From Flavonifractor porci (GTDB lineage: Bacteria; Bacillota; Clostridia; Oscillospirales; Oscillospiraceae), in assembly GCF_037572415.1 (NCBI RefSeq), contig NZ_JBBHLB010000008.1:86968-150967 (forward strand): 64,000 nt of DNA, given 5' to 3'. Under the pieces are notes generated by a model that saw only the letters and a program-made list of their open reading frames with translations, made no database searches and was not told the origin of the DNA. Below, piece by piece: positions 23,250-32,120 of this stretch (the stretch's first letter is position 1; the number at the start of each line of letters is the position of its first letter). A program made the translations under genes and the position numbers.

Positions 23250-24174
23250 GGAATTGGATCAACTAAAACAGGCCCAGGCCCGCCGCAAGCAGCTGGACGC
23301 CCAGATTGACGAGCTGTACCGCCAGCGGGGGGAGCGGCAGGCCAAAGTGGACGAAACCGCTCAACGCTTCCGCAAGGAGCAGGACGATGTGGACAAGCTG
23401 GAGTTGGGCGGCGTACACGCCTTTCTCCTCACACTGACCGGCCACAAGGAGGAGCGGCTGGACAAGGAGCGCCGGGAGGCTCTGGCCGCCAAGCTCCAGT
23501 ACGACCAGGCCAAATCGGACCTGGAATACCTGGAGAACAAGCTCCACAGTCTGACCCGGGAGCGGGACGGACTGCGGGACACCCCGGAGCAGCTGGAGGC
23601 GCTGTGGGCGGAGAAGGCCGATCTGGTGAAGGCCATGGGCGGCCAGGCAGGCGCCCGGCTGGTGGAGCTGGACCGCCAACTGGTCGGCGTGACCCACCAG
23701 CATAAAGAAGTACAGGAGGCTCTCTCCGCTGGCGAGAACGCCAAGCGGCTGCTGGACCAGATCCAGAACGATCTGGACAGCGCCCGCAGCTGGGGCACCT
23801 GGGATATGCTGGGGGGCGGACTCATCGCCACCATGGCCAAGCATGACCGGCTGGACAGCGCCCAGTCCAGCATCCAGGCGGCTCAGCGGGCCCTGAGCGA
23901 CTTCCGCACCGAGCTGGCCGATGTGAGCCAGCTTCATGTGCCCAACATCCAGATCGGGGAGTTTGCCACCTTTGCCGATTACTTTTTTGACGGCATCTTC
24001 TCCGACTGGTATGTCCAGTCCAGCATCAAAACGGCCCAGGAGGGGGTATCGGAGGTCCACATGAAGCTGACCGCCGCCCTCCGCACCCTGACCGCCGCCT
24101 CCCAGGACCTGAACGACCAGCAGGCTGCTCTGGAGCGTGAACGGGAGGCACTGCTGGATTCCGTCTCACTTTAA
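23218..24174 (+). CDS. Long coiled-coil protein of unknown function
   Basis: A 318-residue hydrophilic protein dominated by coiled coil (about residues 1-190 and 255-315). A glycine-containing middle (SWGTWDMLGGGLIATMAKHDRLD) is followed by a conserved-looking segment ending FADYFFDGIFSDWYVQSSI. No membrane helix or catalytic motif. The GTG at 23218 or either ATG at 23221/23224 could start it; all lie inside the preceding gene, giving an overlap of about 30 bp. I do not recognise a family. Confidence 0.65.
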   Translation: MMMEHLTKLNKELDQLKQAQARRKQLDAQIDELYRQRGERQAKVDETAQRFRKEQDDVDKLELGGVHAFLLTLTGHKEERLDKERREALAAKLQYDQAKSDLEYLENKLHSLTRERDGLRDTPEQLEALWAEKADLVKAMGGQAGARLVELDRQLVGVTHQHKEVQEALSAGENAKRLLDQIQNDLDSARSWGTWDMLGGGLIATMAKHDRLDSAQSSIQAAQRALSDFRTELADVSQLHVPNIQIGEFATFADYFFDGIFSDWYVQSSIKTAQEGVSEVHMKLTAALRTLTAASQDLNDQQAALEREREALLDSVSL

Positions 24175-24178
24175 CCAC

Positions 24179-24218
24179 AAAAAGAACCGGTCTGCTCCAT
24201 TGGCAGGCCGGTTCTTTT
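24179..24218. terminator. Bidirectional terminator
   Basis: AAAAGAACCGGTCTGC and GCAGGCCGGTTCTTTT pair across loop TCCATTG (one internal mismatch). It lies between the coiled-coil gene and galM, which converge. Confidence 0.88.
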
Positions 24219-24235
24219 GATTGCGATCTCTTGGC

Positions 24236-25261
24236 TTATATGGTAGCCAGCCGGTAGGTGGTGGTGTGGCGGTACTCCTCCCCCGCCCGCAGGATGGGGC
24301 TGGGGAAGCCCTGGTGGTGGATGGCGTCGGGCCAGCCCTGGGTCTCCAGGCAGAAGGCCGACCGGGGGCCATACACCGCCCCGTCCTTGCCGGGCACGCC
24401 GTCCAGATAGTTGGCGGTATAGAGCTGGAGGCCGCACTGGGTGGTGTAGCACTCCAGGCACAGCCCGCCGCCCATCACCCGGGCCGCCAGCCCCAGGGGG
24501 GCGTCTGGCTGGGTCCGCAGAACAAAGTTGTGGTCGTAGCCGTTGCCCAGGGTCAGCTGGGGATGTTCCATGGACAGACCCTGGAGGAACTCCCGGGGGA
24601 AACGGAGGTCAAAGGGGGTACCCTCCACCGCCATCAGAGCCCCGGTGGGGGTGCTGTTGGCGTCATTTTCCGTAATAGTGCTGGCGTAGACCTGGACCCG
24701 CTGGCCCTCCAGAGAGCCGTACGCGTGGCCCATCAGATTGAAGTAGCTGTGGTTGGTCAGGTTACACAGGGTATCCTTGTCACTCCTGGCCCAGTAGTCC
24801 AGGGAGAGCACGCCGTCGGCGGTGAGATCGTAGCTCACCCGCACCTCCAGGGTGCCGGGGAAGCCCTCCTCCCCGTCGGGGCTTATGTGGAAGAGCACCA
24901 GCTTGCCTTCCCGGACCGCCGCCTCCCACACGGCCTCATGAAAGCCGTGGACGCCGCCATGAAGGCAGTTGGGACCGTTGTTGGCGGCCAGGGGGTAATG
25001 GACCCCGTTCAAATCAAAGGAAGCGCCGCCGATGCGGTTGGCCACCCGGCCCACCAGGGCCCCGAAGTATTTGTCCTGCTTCTCATAGTCGGCCAGGGTG
25101 TCGCACCCCAGCACCACGTCTCTGTCCTCCACCAGAAAGCTGCGGAGGATGCCGCCATAGGTGAGGATCTTGGCCGTATAGCTGCCTGCCTGGGCGGTCC
25201 ACTGTTCCACTTCCTTGCCCCCGGCGGTGACGCCGAAAGGTTCTCTCGTCCAGTCTGCCAT
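24236..25261 (-). CDS. galM: Aldose 1-epimerase (galactose mutarotase)
   Basis: A 341-residue beta-sandwich enzyme that interconverts alpha and beta anomers of glucose or galactose. The catalytic acid His lies in NLTNHSYFNLMG and the base Glu in FCLETQGWPDA; the substrate-binding NRIGGASF and HGGVHGFH motifs are present. Length is typical for GalM. It is monocistronic, with its own promoter on the minus strand and a terminator behind it. The sequence CAAAGG/GGAG-like upstream region gives a modest ribosome-binding site (AAGGTGTG) before the ATG at 25259-25261. Confidence 0.95.
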   Translation of the reverse strand: MADWTREPFGVTAGGKEVEQWTAQAGSYTAKILTYGGILRSFLVEDRDVVLGCDTLADYEKQDKYFGALVGRVANRIGGASFDLNGVHYPLAANNGPNCLHGGVHGFHEAVWEAAVREGKLVLFHISPDGEEGFPGTLEVRVSYDLTADGVLSLDYWARSDKDTLCNLTNHSYFNLMGHAYGSLEGQRVQVYASTITENDANSTPTGALMAVEGTPFDLRFPREFLQGLSMEHPQLTLGNGYDHNFVLRTQPDAPLGLAARVMGGGLCLECYTTQCGLQLYTANYLDGVPGKDGAVYGPRSAFCLETQGWPDAIHHQGFPSPILRAGEEYRHTTTYRLATI

Positions 25262-25354
25262 GGTTCACACCTTTCTCCCGGCCAGAGGAGACCTCCCCTT
25301 CCTTCCCTGGAGCAGGGTCTCTCTGCCTTGTCATACCACTCCATGTTTGATCTT

Positions 25355-25407
25355 GATCCCGGGATCGTTTTGCACTTTATCATATCATATTTTGCAGCCT
25401 GTGCCAA
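25355..25407 (-). promoter_or_regulatory. galM promoter and adjacent 12-bp palindrome
   Basis: On the minus strand: -35 TTGGCA (25402-25407), 17-bp spacer, -10 TATGAT (25379-25384). The perfect palindrome GATCCCGGGATC (25355-25366) begins just after the predicted start and could be an operator. Confidence 0.65.
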
Positions 25408-25532
25408 TAGTCCGGTCCCCCGCAGCAGTCCTCCGCTCCCCGGCTCAGCTTTTCTGTCTGTGCAACAGGATCGCGGTTCGGTGATGATCATGGGGAAAAA
25501 AGCCGCCAAAGAGAAAACAAGGAGGAATGTAT

Positions 25533-25979
25533 ATGGCAAACTATACGGAACATTATCAGCTGCACCAGTGGGACCCGTCGGACCCCTTCCTGCGGACAGA
25601 CTTCAACCAGGATTTTGGCAAGGTGGATGAGGCCCTTTTTCAGCTGGCTTCCCAAAAATACGGCGAGGACAAAAAGGTCTTTGTCCTGGGCAGTTATATC
25701 GGGGACGGCGGCACGGGAGTTCAGGATATCCCCCTTGCCTTTCAGCCGTCGCTGCTGTATCTGTTCAACTGTGATCCCACAGACGACCATGACATCTATA
25801 GATTTGCCCTGGGTACCGGGGAGATCCAGTGTGCGTTTGATAACACCGGCAGTACCTGGGTCCGGGATGGGATCTTCTATATGACCCCCTCGGGGTTTCA
25901 AATCAACGGCGACGCGTTCGCACCGGGAGGGGGCTTTAATACCGCGGGGGTCACCTATCGCTACGTCGCCTTTCGCTGA
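25533..25979 (+). CDS. Hypothetical protein with phage-tail-like N-terminus
   Basis: A 148-residue soluble protein. The opening NYTEHYQLHQWDPSDPFLRTDFNQDFGKVDEAL resembles the N-termini of phage tail-associated proteins in Clostridia, but no other phage gene is near. The rest is beta-rich with Gly and aromatic residues, ending GVTYRYVAFR. ATG at 25533 is eight bases after GGAGG; an ATG six bases earlier is too close to that site. It is a single gene between galM (divergent) and the S-layer-like gene (convergent). Function unknown. Confidence 0.65.
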   Translation: MANYTEHYQLHQWDPSDPFLRTDFNQDFGKVDEALFQLASQKYGEDKKVFVLGSYIGDGGTGVQDIPLAFQPSLLYLFNCDPTDDHDIYRFALGTGEIQCAFDNTGSTWVRDGIFYMTPSGFQINGDAFAPGGGFNTAGVTYRYVAFR

Positions 25980-25980
25980 A

Positions 25981-26015
25981 AAGAGCGGCCCCGCTCCAGA
26001 GGAGCGGGGCCGCTG
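25981..26015. terminator. GC-rich hairpin between converging genes
   Basis: AGCGGCCCCGCTCC and GGAGCGGGGCCGCT pair around AGA. On the minus strand it is followed by CTTTTC, so it may end the S-layer-like transcript. Confidence 0.7.
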
Positions 26016-26050
26016 CTATAAAGTGTCAGTTGTTCTGACGGGACCGCTTT

Positions 26051-28720
26051 TTAGCCGCCGATGACGGTAGAAGTGGTCAGAGTCTCGCCGCCCACGGTCA
26101 CAACAACGTAGTACACCAGGGTGTTGTTGGTGCCGGTGAGAACGGTCTCAGTAGCGGTACCGGCAGCCAGGGTGCCAGTGCCCTCGTTCACCTGAACGGC
26201 GGTGTCCTTACCGGCAGTGATGCCATAAGCAAACACCTTGTAGGTGAACTTGGCGGTATCGGACTCATTGGTGCTCTTCACAGTCAGCTTCAGAGTGGAA
26301 GAGGTAGCCTGATCCTTGGCCAGGGACACGCTGTAGGTGTCGCCCACGCCGGGGCCGATGGGGCCCTCGTCGGTCACGCCGTAGAAGATGGCGACGATCT
26401 CGCCGTTCTTCACGATGGCGGTCACGGTAGCGTCCTTGGCCACGTCAGCCAGAGCGCCGGTCTCGATCTTGCTCTTGGTGGTCACGGCGTACAGCTCCAC
26501 CTCGGAGGACAGAGCATAGTTGGTGCCGCCAATGCCGATGATGCCGTCCTTGGCCTCAGCGGTGACCTTCCTATCCTTCAGAGCATAGTTGTCGCCCTTA
26601 TCGGGGGTGTAGGTCACGCAGGCATCCTTATCCAGGATCTCATTGTCCTTGTCGGCGTAGGAGATGCTGCTGTACAGCACGTCCTTACCATCGTTGCCGG
26701 TGATCTCCTTGTTCATCTTAACAGTGGTGATCTCACCGTTGACAACGGCCTTGTACTCCCAGTAGGTGCCGGCATCGGTATCGTTCACCTTAACGCCGGC
26801 CTTGGAGGCCAGGACGTAGACGATGTCCTTGGAGCTGGTGGCAACACCGGAGACAAACACGATAGTGGCAACATCGCCGCTCTTGCAGAACACGGTGTAG
26901 GTGCCGTTGCTGCTGTTCATGCTGGGCACGTTGGCATAGCCGGTGTAGGTGGCGTAGGTGGCCTTGCTGCCGGTGCCGGACTGCACGATGAAGATGGTCT
27001 TGCTGTTGGCGTACTTGGTATCGCCGCCGAAGGTCATGGCGGACTCGCCCTTCTTGATCTCAACCTTGCCAGTGGCGCTGTCCTGCTTGCTGGTCAGGGT
27101 GTAGAGGTCCTTGGAGTCCTTGGTGTACTCCACGATGTCGCCCTTCAGGGCATCCAGAGTAGCCTTCTTGTCAGTAAAGCTGCTGCCGCTCAGCTTGTCG
27201 CCGTCCACGGTAACCTCGGTCTGAGTGCCGTCGGCCAGGACCAGCTTGGCATAGTAGTTGTCCTCATTGCTGTAGACACCCTTGCTGGCGCCGGTGTCGA
27301 CGACATAGGCGTAGTCGCTGGAGGCCTTGGACACGTTCACCTTCATGACGTAGCCGTAGGTGTCCAGATACAGGTCCAGAACGCTGTTCACCTTCACGTC
27401 GTCAGAGAAGGTCACGTTGCTGTTGAACTTGTAGGTGGTGCCGTCAGCCACAAAGCTGGTGGTACCGTTGACGCGGGTCACCTCGACGCCCTCGACCTTC
27501 TCGGCCAGAGCCATGCTCTGGATAGCGTTGTCAGCCTTGGTGTAGAGGACCACGTCGTCCTTGGCAAAGGCCTCGGTCTCATACTTCATGCCGTCCACGG
27601 TGACATAGGCCTTCTCGTCGCCCTTGGCGGCGGTAACCTTGGAGACCTCACCCACGTAGGTGTTGATCACGACCAGGGTCACGTTGTTCTTGTCGTCAGC
27701 GTAAGCCTTGACCACAACGCCCTTGCCGCCGATCTCAGTGGTGTTGCCCTTCTGGATGGTGAAGGCGGTATCAGCCTTGCCGTCCTTCATGACGTCGGCC
27801 TTCACGGTGGCGTCCAGGCCCAGGTCGGAGTACAGGTCCTTGGACTTAACAGCCTCGCTGTAGGTAGCGTCGGCAGCCTGAGCATAGGTGCCCACGACCT
27901 TGTTCTTGTAGGTCCACTTGCCGGCGGGAGCGCCAAAGGCGTCGCTGGAGTTCTCGTTCAGCTTCAGATCGGTGAAGTACTTCTCACAGAACTGCTGATA
28001 CTCGTCGTTGCCGGAAGTCTTGTAGCCGGACTTGGTGGAAGCGGGGATCTTCTCAGCGCTGGCGTTCTGGTTGATGGTGATGTCACCCACAGTAACTCTG
28101 CCCTTGCCATCGTACTTCACCATGTCGGCCTTCAGGGTCTCAAAAGCCATCTGAGCGGCGTCCTGACGGGACAGCTCGTTGGCCAGGACCAGGCCGGAGG
28201 GAACGATACCGGCGGCAATGGCGTCAGAGGAGACGTTGATCATCCAGTCGCTGCCCACGTACTTCTCGATGGAAGCATCGTAGCCCAGGGCAACCAGCAG
28301 CATCTTGGCGAAAGCAGCGCCGGTCAGCTTGCCCTCGGGGAAGAAGTGGCCCTGACCGTCGCCGGCCAGAATGCCCAGGTTCACGCAGTAGCTGATGTAG
28401 GGAGCGGACCAACGGTTGGCCGCCACGTCGCTGAACACGGCGGAGTTGGTGGTCAGCTTCTCAGCAGACTCGGTGCCCAGCAGCAGGTAGCAGATGATCT
28501 TGGCAGCCTGCTCACGGGTCAGGATGGAGTTGGGCTGGAAGTCGCCCTTATCGCCGCCCTCGAGCACGCCCAGAGCGACCATAACGTCGACAGCCTCAAC
28601 ATTCTTGATATCACTGGCATCAGTGAAATCCTTGCTCGCAGCGCCAGCGCCGATCACCATCATGCCCATGAGCATGACACCGGCCAGAGCCAGGCTGAGA
28701 GCCCTCTTGAGGTTTCTCAT
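26051..28720 (-). CDS. SLH-domain surface protein, probable S-layer component
   Basis: An 889-residue secreted protein. The signal peptide is about residues 1-28 (MRNLKRALSLALAGVMLMGM..., cleavage near AGAAS). It is followed by SLH domains (KDFTDASD...ILTREQAAKI; FSDVAANRWSAPYISYCVNLGILAGDG; a third, more divergent copy up to about residue 200) that anchor to secondary cell-wall polymer. The rest is a long Lys-, Thr-, Asp- and Val-rich beta domain with few Cys, as in S-layer proteins. Codon use is strongly biased, with a consensus-like promoter and AAGGAGG before the ATG, which suggests high expression. Whether it forms the regular S-layer is inference. Confidence 0.85.
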   Translation of the reverse strand: MRNLKRALSLALAGVMLMGMMVIGAGAASKDFTDASDIKNVEAVDVMVALGVLEGGDKGDFQPNSILTREQAAKIICYLLLGTESAEKLTTNSAVFSDVAANRWSAPYISYCVNLGILAGDGQGHFFPEGKLTGAAFAKMLLVALGYDASIEKYVGSDWMINVSSDAIAAGIVPSGLVLANELSRQDAAQMAFETLKADMVKYDGKGRVTVGDITINQNASAEKIPASTKSGYKTSGNDEYQQFCEKYFTDLKLNENSSDAFGAPAGKWTYKNKVVGTYAQAADATYSEAVKSKDLYSDLGLDATVKADVMKDGKADTAFTIQKGNTTEIGGKGVVVKAYADDKNNVTLVVINTYVGEVSKVTAAKGDEKAYVTVDGMKYETEAFAKDDVVLYTKADNAIQSMALAEKVEGVEVTRVNGTTSFVADGTTYKFNSNVTFSDDVKVNSVLDLYLDTYGYVMKVNVSKASSDYAYVVDTGASKGVYSNEDNYYAKLVLADGTQTEVTVDGDKLSGSSFTDKKATLDALKGDIVEYTKDSKDLYTLTSKQDSATGKVEIKKGESAMTFGGDTKYANSKTIFIVQSGTGSKATYATYTGYANVPSMNSSNGTYTVFCKSGDVATIVFVSGVATSSKDIVYVLASKAGVKVNDTDAGTYWEYKAVVNGEITTVKMNKEITGNDGKDVLYSSISYADKDNEILDKDACVTYTPDKGDNYALKDRKVTAEAKDGIIGIGGTNYALSSEVELYAVTTKSKIETGALADVAKDATVTAIVKNGEIVAIFYGVTDEGPIGPGVGDTYSVSLAKDQATSSTLKLTVKSTNESDTAKFTYKVFAYGITAGKDTAVQVNEGTGTLAAGTATETVLTGTNNTLVYYVVVTVGGETLTTSTVIGG

Positions 28721-28747
28721 TTGGAATTCCTCCTTATTTGATTTGAC

Positions 28748-28813
28748 CATGAGGAGGGAACATCCTCTCCATGAGTCTGGCATAATGATAATCCATCAAA
28801 TCCGTTCCGTCAA
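28748..28813 (-). promoter_or_regulatory. Promoter and leader hairpin of the S-layer-like gene
   Basis: On the minus strand: -35 TTGACG (28808-28813), 17-bp spacer, -10 TATCAT (28785-28790). The short leader begins with a hairpin built from CATG/CATG and GAGG/CCTC pairings (28748-28774). Confidence 0.75.
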
Positions 28814-28913
28814 CACCTCCGGCGCTTTTGTAACATAAGCGTAATCTTCCGGCCAGGCTGTACCGGCAGAGGAAAGGAACGGAGACGGGCGGGGCGTCGG
28901 GGACGCCGCCCCC

Positions 28914-30065
28914 CTACAGCAGCAGCTCGTACACCGCCCCCTGGACGTAGTCGATGTCCTCAAAGGTAGTGAAGGGGCCTGCGGAGAACCGCACCGCCCC
29001 CTGGGGGAAGGTACCCAGCGTCCGGTGGGCCTCCGGGGCGCAGTGGAGGCCGCAGCGGGTCTGGATGCCGTACTCCTGCTCCAGCCGGAAGGCCATCTCC
29101 CCGTTATCCGCCTTCAGAAAGTCGATGGACACCACCCCGGTGCGGTTGGCGGGGTCGTTCGTACCCAGCACCCGGATGCCGTCCTCCTCCAGCTCCATGA
29201 GCCGGGCCCACAGGTGCCCCGCCAGCTTATGCTCCCGGATGCGGAGGGCCTCCCCCTCCCCCTCCAGATAGTCCAGGGCCGCACCCAGGCCGAAGATGCC
29301 GGGCAGATTGAGGGTACCCGCCTCAAAACGATCGGGCAGGAACGCAGGCATCTCCAGAGATTCCGACCTGCTGCCGGTGCCGCCGGAGAGCAGCGGGTCC
29401 AGCTCCGCCGCCAGAGCATCGGTCACCACCACCCCGCCAATGCCCTGGGGCCCCAGCAGGCCCTTGTGGCCGGGGAAGGCCAGGCCGTCGATGCACATGG
29501 CGGTCATGTCCACTGGGATGGCCCCCAGGGTCTGGGCTGCATCCACCAGGAAGAAGATCCCCCGCTCCCGGCAGAGACGGCCTACCTGCTGAATGGGGAA
29601 CAGGGTTCCGGAGACGTTGGAGCCGTGGCAAAGCATGACGGCCCGGACGTCGGAGGTCAGCTTGTCCGCCAGTCCTTCCAGGATCAGCTCGCCCCGGTTG
29701 GTACAGGGCAGATACTCCACCACAATTCCCCGCTGTTTCAGCTGCTCCAGCGGACGAAGCACCGCATTGTGCTCCATGGGGGAGGTGAGCACCTTATCTC
29801 CCGGTCGGAGCAGTCCCTTGAGCAGCAGATTGAGTCCTGCGGTGGCCCCGGAGGTAAAGGCCACGTTGCGGGGGCCGGGGCCGTTTACCAGGGCATTGAG
29901 CTTCTCCCGCACCTCCAGCACCCGGCCGGCAGCGTCATAGGCCTGCTGATAGCCCCCCCGGGCAATGTTGCAGCCGATGTTGGTGATAAAATCGCACATA
30001 GCCTCCCCCACACCGGGAGCCTTGGGGTAGGATGTGGCGCCGTTATCCAGATAGACGCTGCGCAT
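28914..30065 (-). CDS. Cysteine desulfurase / selenocysteine lyase family aminotransferase
   Basis: A 383-residue class-V PLP enzyme. It opens VYLDNGATSYPKAP, the PLP Lys is in AFPGHKGLLGPQG, and a Cys-containing loop TRCGLHCAPEAH lies near residue 340, as in the SufS/CsdA-type desulfurases. Such enzymes deliver sulfur from cysteine for cofactors; no iron-sulfur scaffold genes are adjacent, so the acceptor is unknown. The ATG at 30063-30065 has AGGAGG upstream. The next gene upstream on the strand ends 70 bp away, separated by a GC palindrome. Confidence 0.88.
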   Translation of the reverse strand: MRSVYLDNGATSYPKAPGVGEAMCDFITNIGCNIARGGYQQAYDAAGRVLEVREKLNALVNGPGPRNVAFTSGATAGLNLLLKGLLRPGDKVLTSPMEHNAVLRPLEQLKQRGIVVEYLPCTNRGELILEGLADKLTSDVRAVMLCHGSNVSGTLFPIQQVGRLCRERGIFFLVDAAQTLGAIPVDMTAMCIDGLAFPGHKGLLGPQGIGGVVVTDALAAELDPLLSGGTGSRSESLEMPAFLPDRFEAGTLNLPGIFGLGAALDYLEGEGEALRIREHKLAGHLWARLMELEEDGIRVLGTNDPANRTGVVSIDFLKADNGEMAFRLEQEYGIQTRCGLHCAPEAHRTLGTFPQGAVRFSAGPFTTFEDIDYVQGAVYELLL

Positions 30066-30104
30066 GGCAGTTTCCTCCTGTCTCTACACTATTATATATA
30101 AGGT

Positions 30105-30131
30105 AAGGGGCGGGCATCTGCCCGCCCCCTT
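30105..30131 (-). terminator. GC palindrome between minus-strand genes
   Basis: GGGGCGGGCA/TGCCCGCCCC stem (30107-30116 with 30119-30128) and a two-base loop. On the minus strand it is followed by TTACCTTATATAT, only a moderate T-run. Confidence 0.6.
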
Positions 30132-30134
30132 GGT

Positions 30135-31310
30135 TCAAAACCAGGTCTCCAGAGCCAGCCGGGTCCGATAGTCCTCGCGCTCCATCCGGGGCAGCAGCCG
30201 GCCCAGCAGATCGGCGGTACCGGGCCGGTCGTCCAGCATGACCCGGACAGAGCCGGTACGGCTGTCAAAGTGATTCATCAGGGCGCTGCTGCGGGTGGCC
30301 GCCGAACGGGTATCCCCGGTCTGGTCCAGCTGGGGGGACCAGCAGGCCCACCCCTGCGCGGACAGCGCAGTAGAGACATCCCGCCCCGCCCGTTCCAGAT
30401 AGACGGTGTGGGTCTTGAGCCGCACCAGCCGGTCCAGCATGGCCTCGCCCTGGGCCAGCTCCTCCTCTACCTGAGTCAGGGCGGTCCCCTCCACACTCAG
30501 GCCCACGGCATGACCGGAACCCACGATGCGGCGGAGGTTTTCCTCATTGGCCTCCAGCTCCTCCGGCCGGAACAGGAAAAGTGCTTTCACACCCGCCCCA
30601 TCCAACTGGTCCAGGATCTGGGACACGCCGCCCCCTCCGGTACACTGGAAAGAAAGATACACCGTCAGCTCCGCCCGCCCCGGCTCCTCCCCCGGACTGG
30701 GGGTCGGGGTGGGCACGGGGGTGGTCTGGATGGAGGGCTGGGGCGTGTGATCCGGGTAGAGCTGCTTCATATAGGTATTGTACCGGCTGCGCATGGCGTC
30801 CTGGGCGTACTGGATGAACTCACTGCCCAGCCGCTCCTGCCCGTTGGTGATGCGGATCAGGGTACCGTAGTTGGTGGGCGTATAGCTGTAACGCAGACCA
30901 AAATAGGAACATACCGACGCCAGCGGCACAAAGATCCAGCCGTTGCGGGACACCGCCCGCATCTCCATCAGCTGGCCGGACCGGTCCACACAGGTACCGG
31001 CGTTCAGATCAAAGGTGAGGGTGCCGTTGAGGCTGTACAGCATAAAGCTGTTTCCCGCGTCCCCCTGGATCTGTCCGTAGGACACCCCCAGGTTTACCCC
31101 GGTCACCGTCCAGTCAAAGGCCGTATAGGGGACGTACAGAGAACCGCCGATCCAGGTAGGCATGGCCTCCAGCGGCAGGGTAAGCATCTGGTCGTTCTCC
31201 GCCATCAGGTAGATCTCCACCGTGTCCGCCCTTGCGGTGCTCACCAGGCCCGGTCCCAGCACCAGTACCGCCGCGCACAGCAGAGTGAGCAACCGTTTTT
31301 TCCAACTCAT
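30135..31310 (-). CDS. Secreted protein: copper-amine-oxidase-N-like domain plus degenerate deacetylase-like domain
   Basis: A 391-residue exported protein. The signal peptide is about residues 1-29 (ending STARAD). A domain resembling the copper amine oxidase N-terminal stalk follows (TLPLEAMPTWIGGSLYVPYTAF...), then a Pro/Thr linker (TTPVPTPTPSPGEEPG). The C-terminal part has the strand order of a NodB-type polysaccharide deacetylase, but the metal motifs are gone: YLSFQC replaces SFDDG, and GHAVGLSVEG replaces HSxxH. Catalysis is therefore unlikely, and a binding role at the cell wall seems better. ATG at 31308-31310 follows GGAGGGG. Confidence 0.65.
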   Translation of the reverse strand: MSWKKRLLTLLCAAVLVLGPGLVSTARADTVEIYLMAENDQMLTLPLEAMPTWIGGSLYVPYTAFDWTVTGVNLGVSYGQIQGDAGNSFMLYSLNGTLTFDLNAGTCVDRSGQLMEMRAVSRNGWIFVPLASVCSYFGLRYSYTPTNYGTLIRITNGQERLGSEFIQYAQDAMRSRYNTYMKQLYPDHTPQPSIQTTPVPTPTPSPGEEPGRAELTVYLSFQCTGGGGVSQILDQLDGAGVKALFLFRPEELEANEENLRRIVGSGHAVGLSVEGTALTQVEEELAQGEAMLDRLVRLKTHTVYLERAGRDVSTALSAQGWACWSPQLDQTGDTRSAATRSSALMNHFDSRTGSVRVMLDDRPGTADLLGRLLPRMEREDYRTRLALETWF

Positions 31311-31389
31311 GTCCGTCCCCTCCTTTCTTCCTGTTTCTGCTGGCATGATACCATGGCTGCAAGCCGCTCCGGCTGCTTGACTTGCGGTT

Positions 31390-31418
31390 ATTATACCATG
31401 GTTTCTCCCCCCGGTAAA
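31390..31418 (-). promoter_or_regulatory. Promoter of the degenerate-deacetylase gene
   Basis: On the minus strand: -35 TTTACC (31413-31418), 17-bp spacer, perfect -10 TATAAT (31390-31395). Confidence 0.65.
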
Positions 31419-31426
31419 GCCGCCGC

Positions 31427-31455
31427 TTGCGCCGAAAGGATGGGGCTGGTATAAT
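31427..31455 (+). promoter_or_regulatory. Promoter of the UBA-TM / two-component operon
   Basis: -35 TTGCGC (31427-31432), 17-bp spacer, perfect -10 TATAAT (31450-31455). A second -10-like TATACT is at 31515-31520 without a good -35. Confidence 0.6.
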
Positions 31456-31545
31456 GTTGCCGGTTTTAATGGGATTTTAAGACAGCCTAAATGCCTTCTT
31501 TACCGGCCCTGGGGTATACTGGTACTGTTGAAAGGATGTGTTCCC

Positions 31546-32109
31546 ATGGATATCACATTGGAATTGGTGGAACAGCTGCGGAAACGAGCCCATATATCCT
31601 ATGAGGAGGCCAGAGCCGTGCTGGAAGAGGCGGACGGCGATCTGCTGGCCGCCCTGATCCTGCTGGAGCAGCGGGGCAAGATCCGTTCGGACGGCGGACA
31701 GAGCGCCCGATACTCCACCCGGCCCGGCAGCGAACAGACCACGCCCCCGCCCAACGGGGCTTCCGCCCGGCCTGAGAACGCCGCCGGTCAGAGCGGACGG
31801 GACAGCTTTACCGGCTTTCTGCGCCGCTGCGTCACCAACCGTTTTGAGGTATGGCGGTGGGGGGAACCCATTGTCTCCATTCCGCTGCTGATTTTTATTC
31901 TGCTGGTGCTGCTGGCCTTCTGGATCTCGGTGCCCCTGCTCATTGTGGGGCTGATCATGGGCTGCCGGTACCGCTTCGCCGGCCCCGACCTGGACGGCAA
32001 CGAGGTAAGTCAGGCGGTCAACCACGCCGCCGACACCGTCAGCGACGCGGTGGGGCGGGCCAGGGCTCAGGCCGAGCAGGCCGCCCACAAGAACCAATCC
32101 AAGCAATGA
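31546..32109 (+). CDS. UBA-like/DUF4342-type membrane protein
   Basis: A 187-residue protein. Its N-terminal 45 residues form a UBA-like three-helix domain (LELVEQLRKRAHISYEEARAVLEEADGDLLAALILLE), as in DUF4342 proteins. A Pro/Gly/Ser linker and a hydrophobic hairpin (about 108-145, IPLLIFILLVLLAFWISVPLLIVGLIMG) follow, then a charged helical tail. UBA-like domains in bacteria are thought to bind peptides or other proteins. It stands 11 bp before the response regulator, so it may belong to the same envelope-sensing operon. Confidence 0.72.
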   Translation: MDITLELVEQLRKRAHISYEEARAVLEEADGDLLAALILLEQRGKIRSDGGQSARYSTRPGSEQTTPPPNGASARPENAAGQSGRDSFTGFLRRCVTNRFEVWRWGEPIVSIPLLIFILLVLLAFWISVPLLIVGLIMGCRYRFAGPDLDGNEVSQAVNHAADTVSDAVGRARAQAEQAAHKNQSKQ

Positions 32110-32120
32110 GGTGATGTGCC

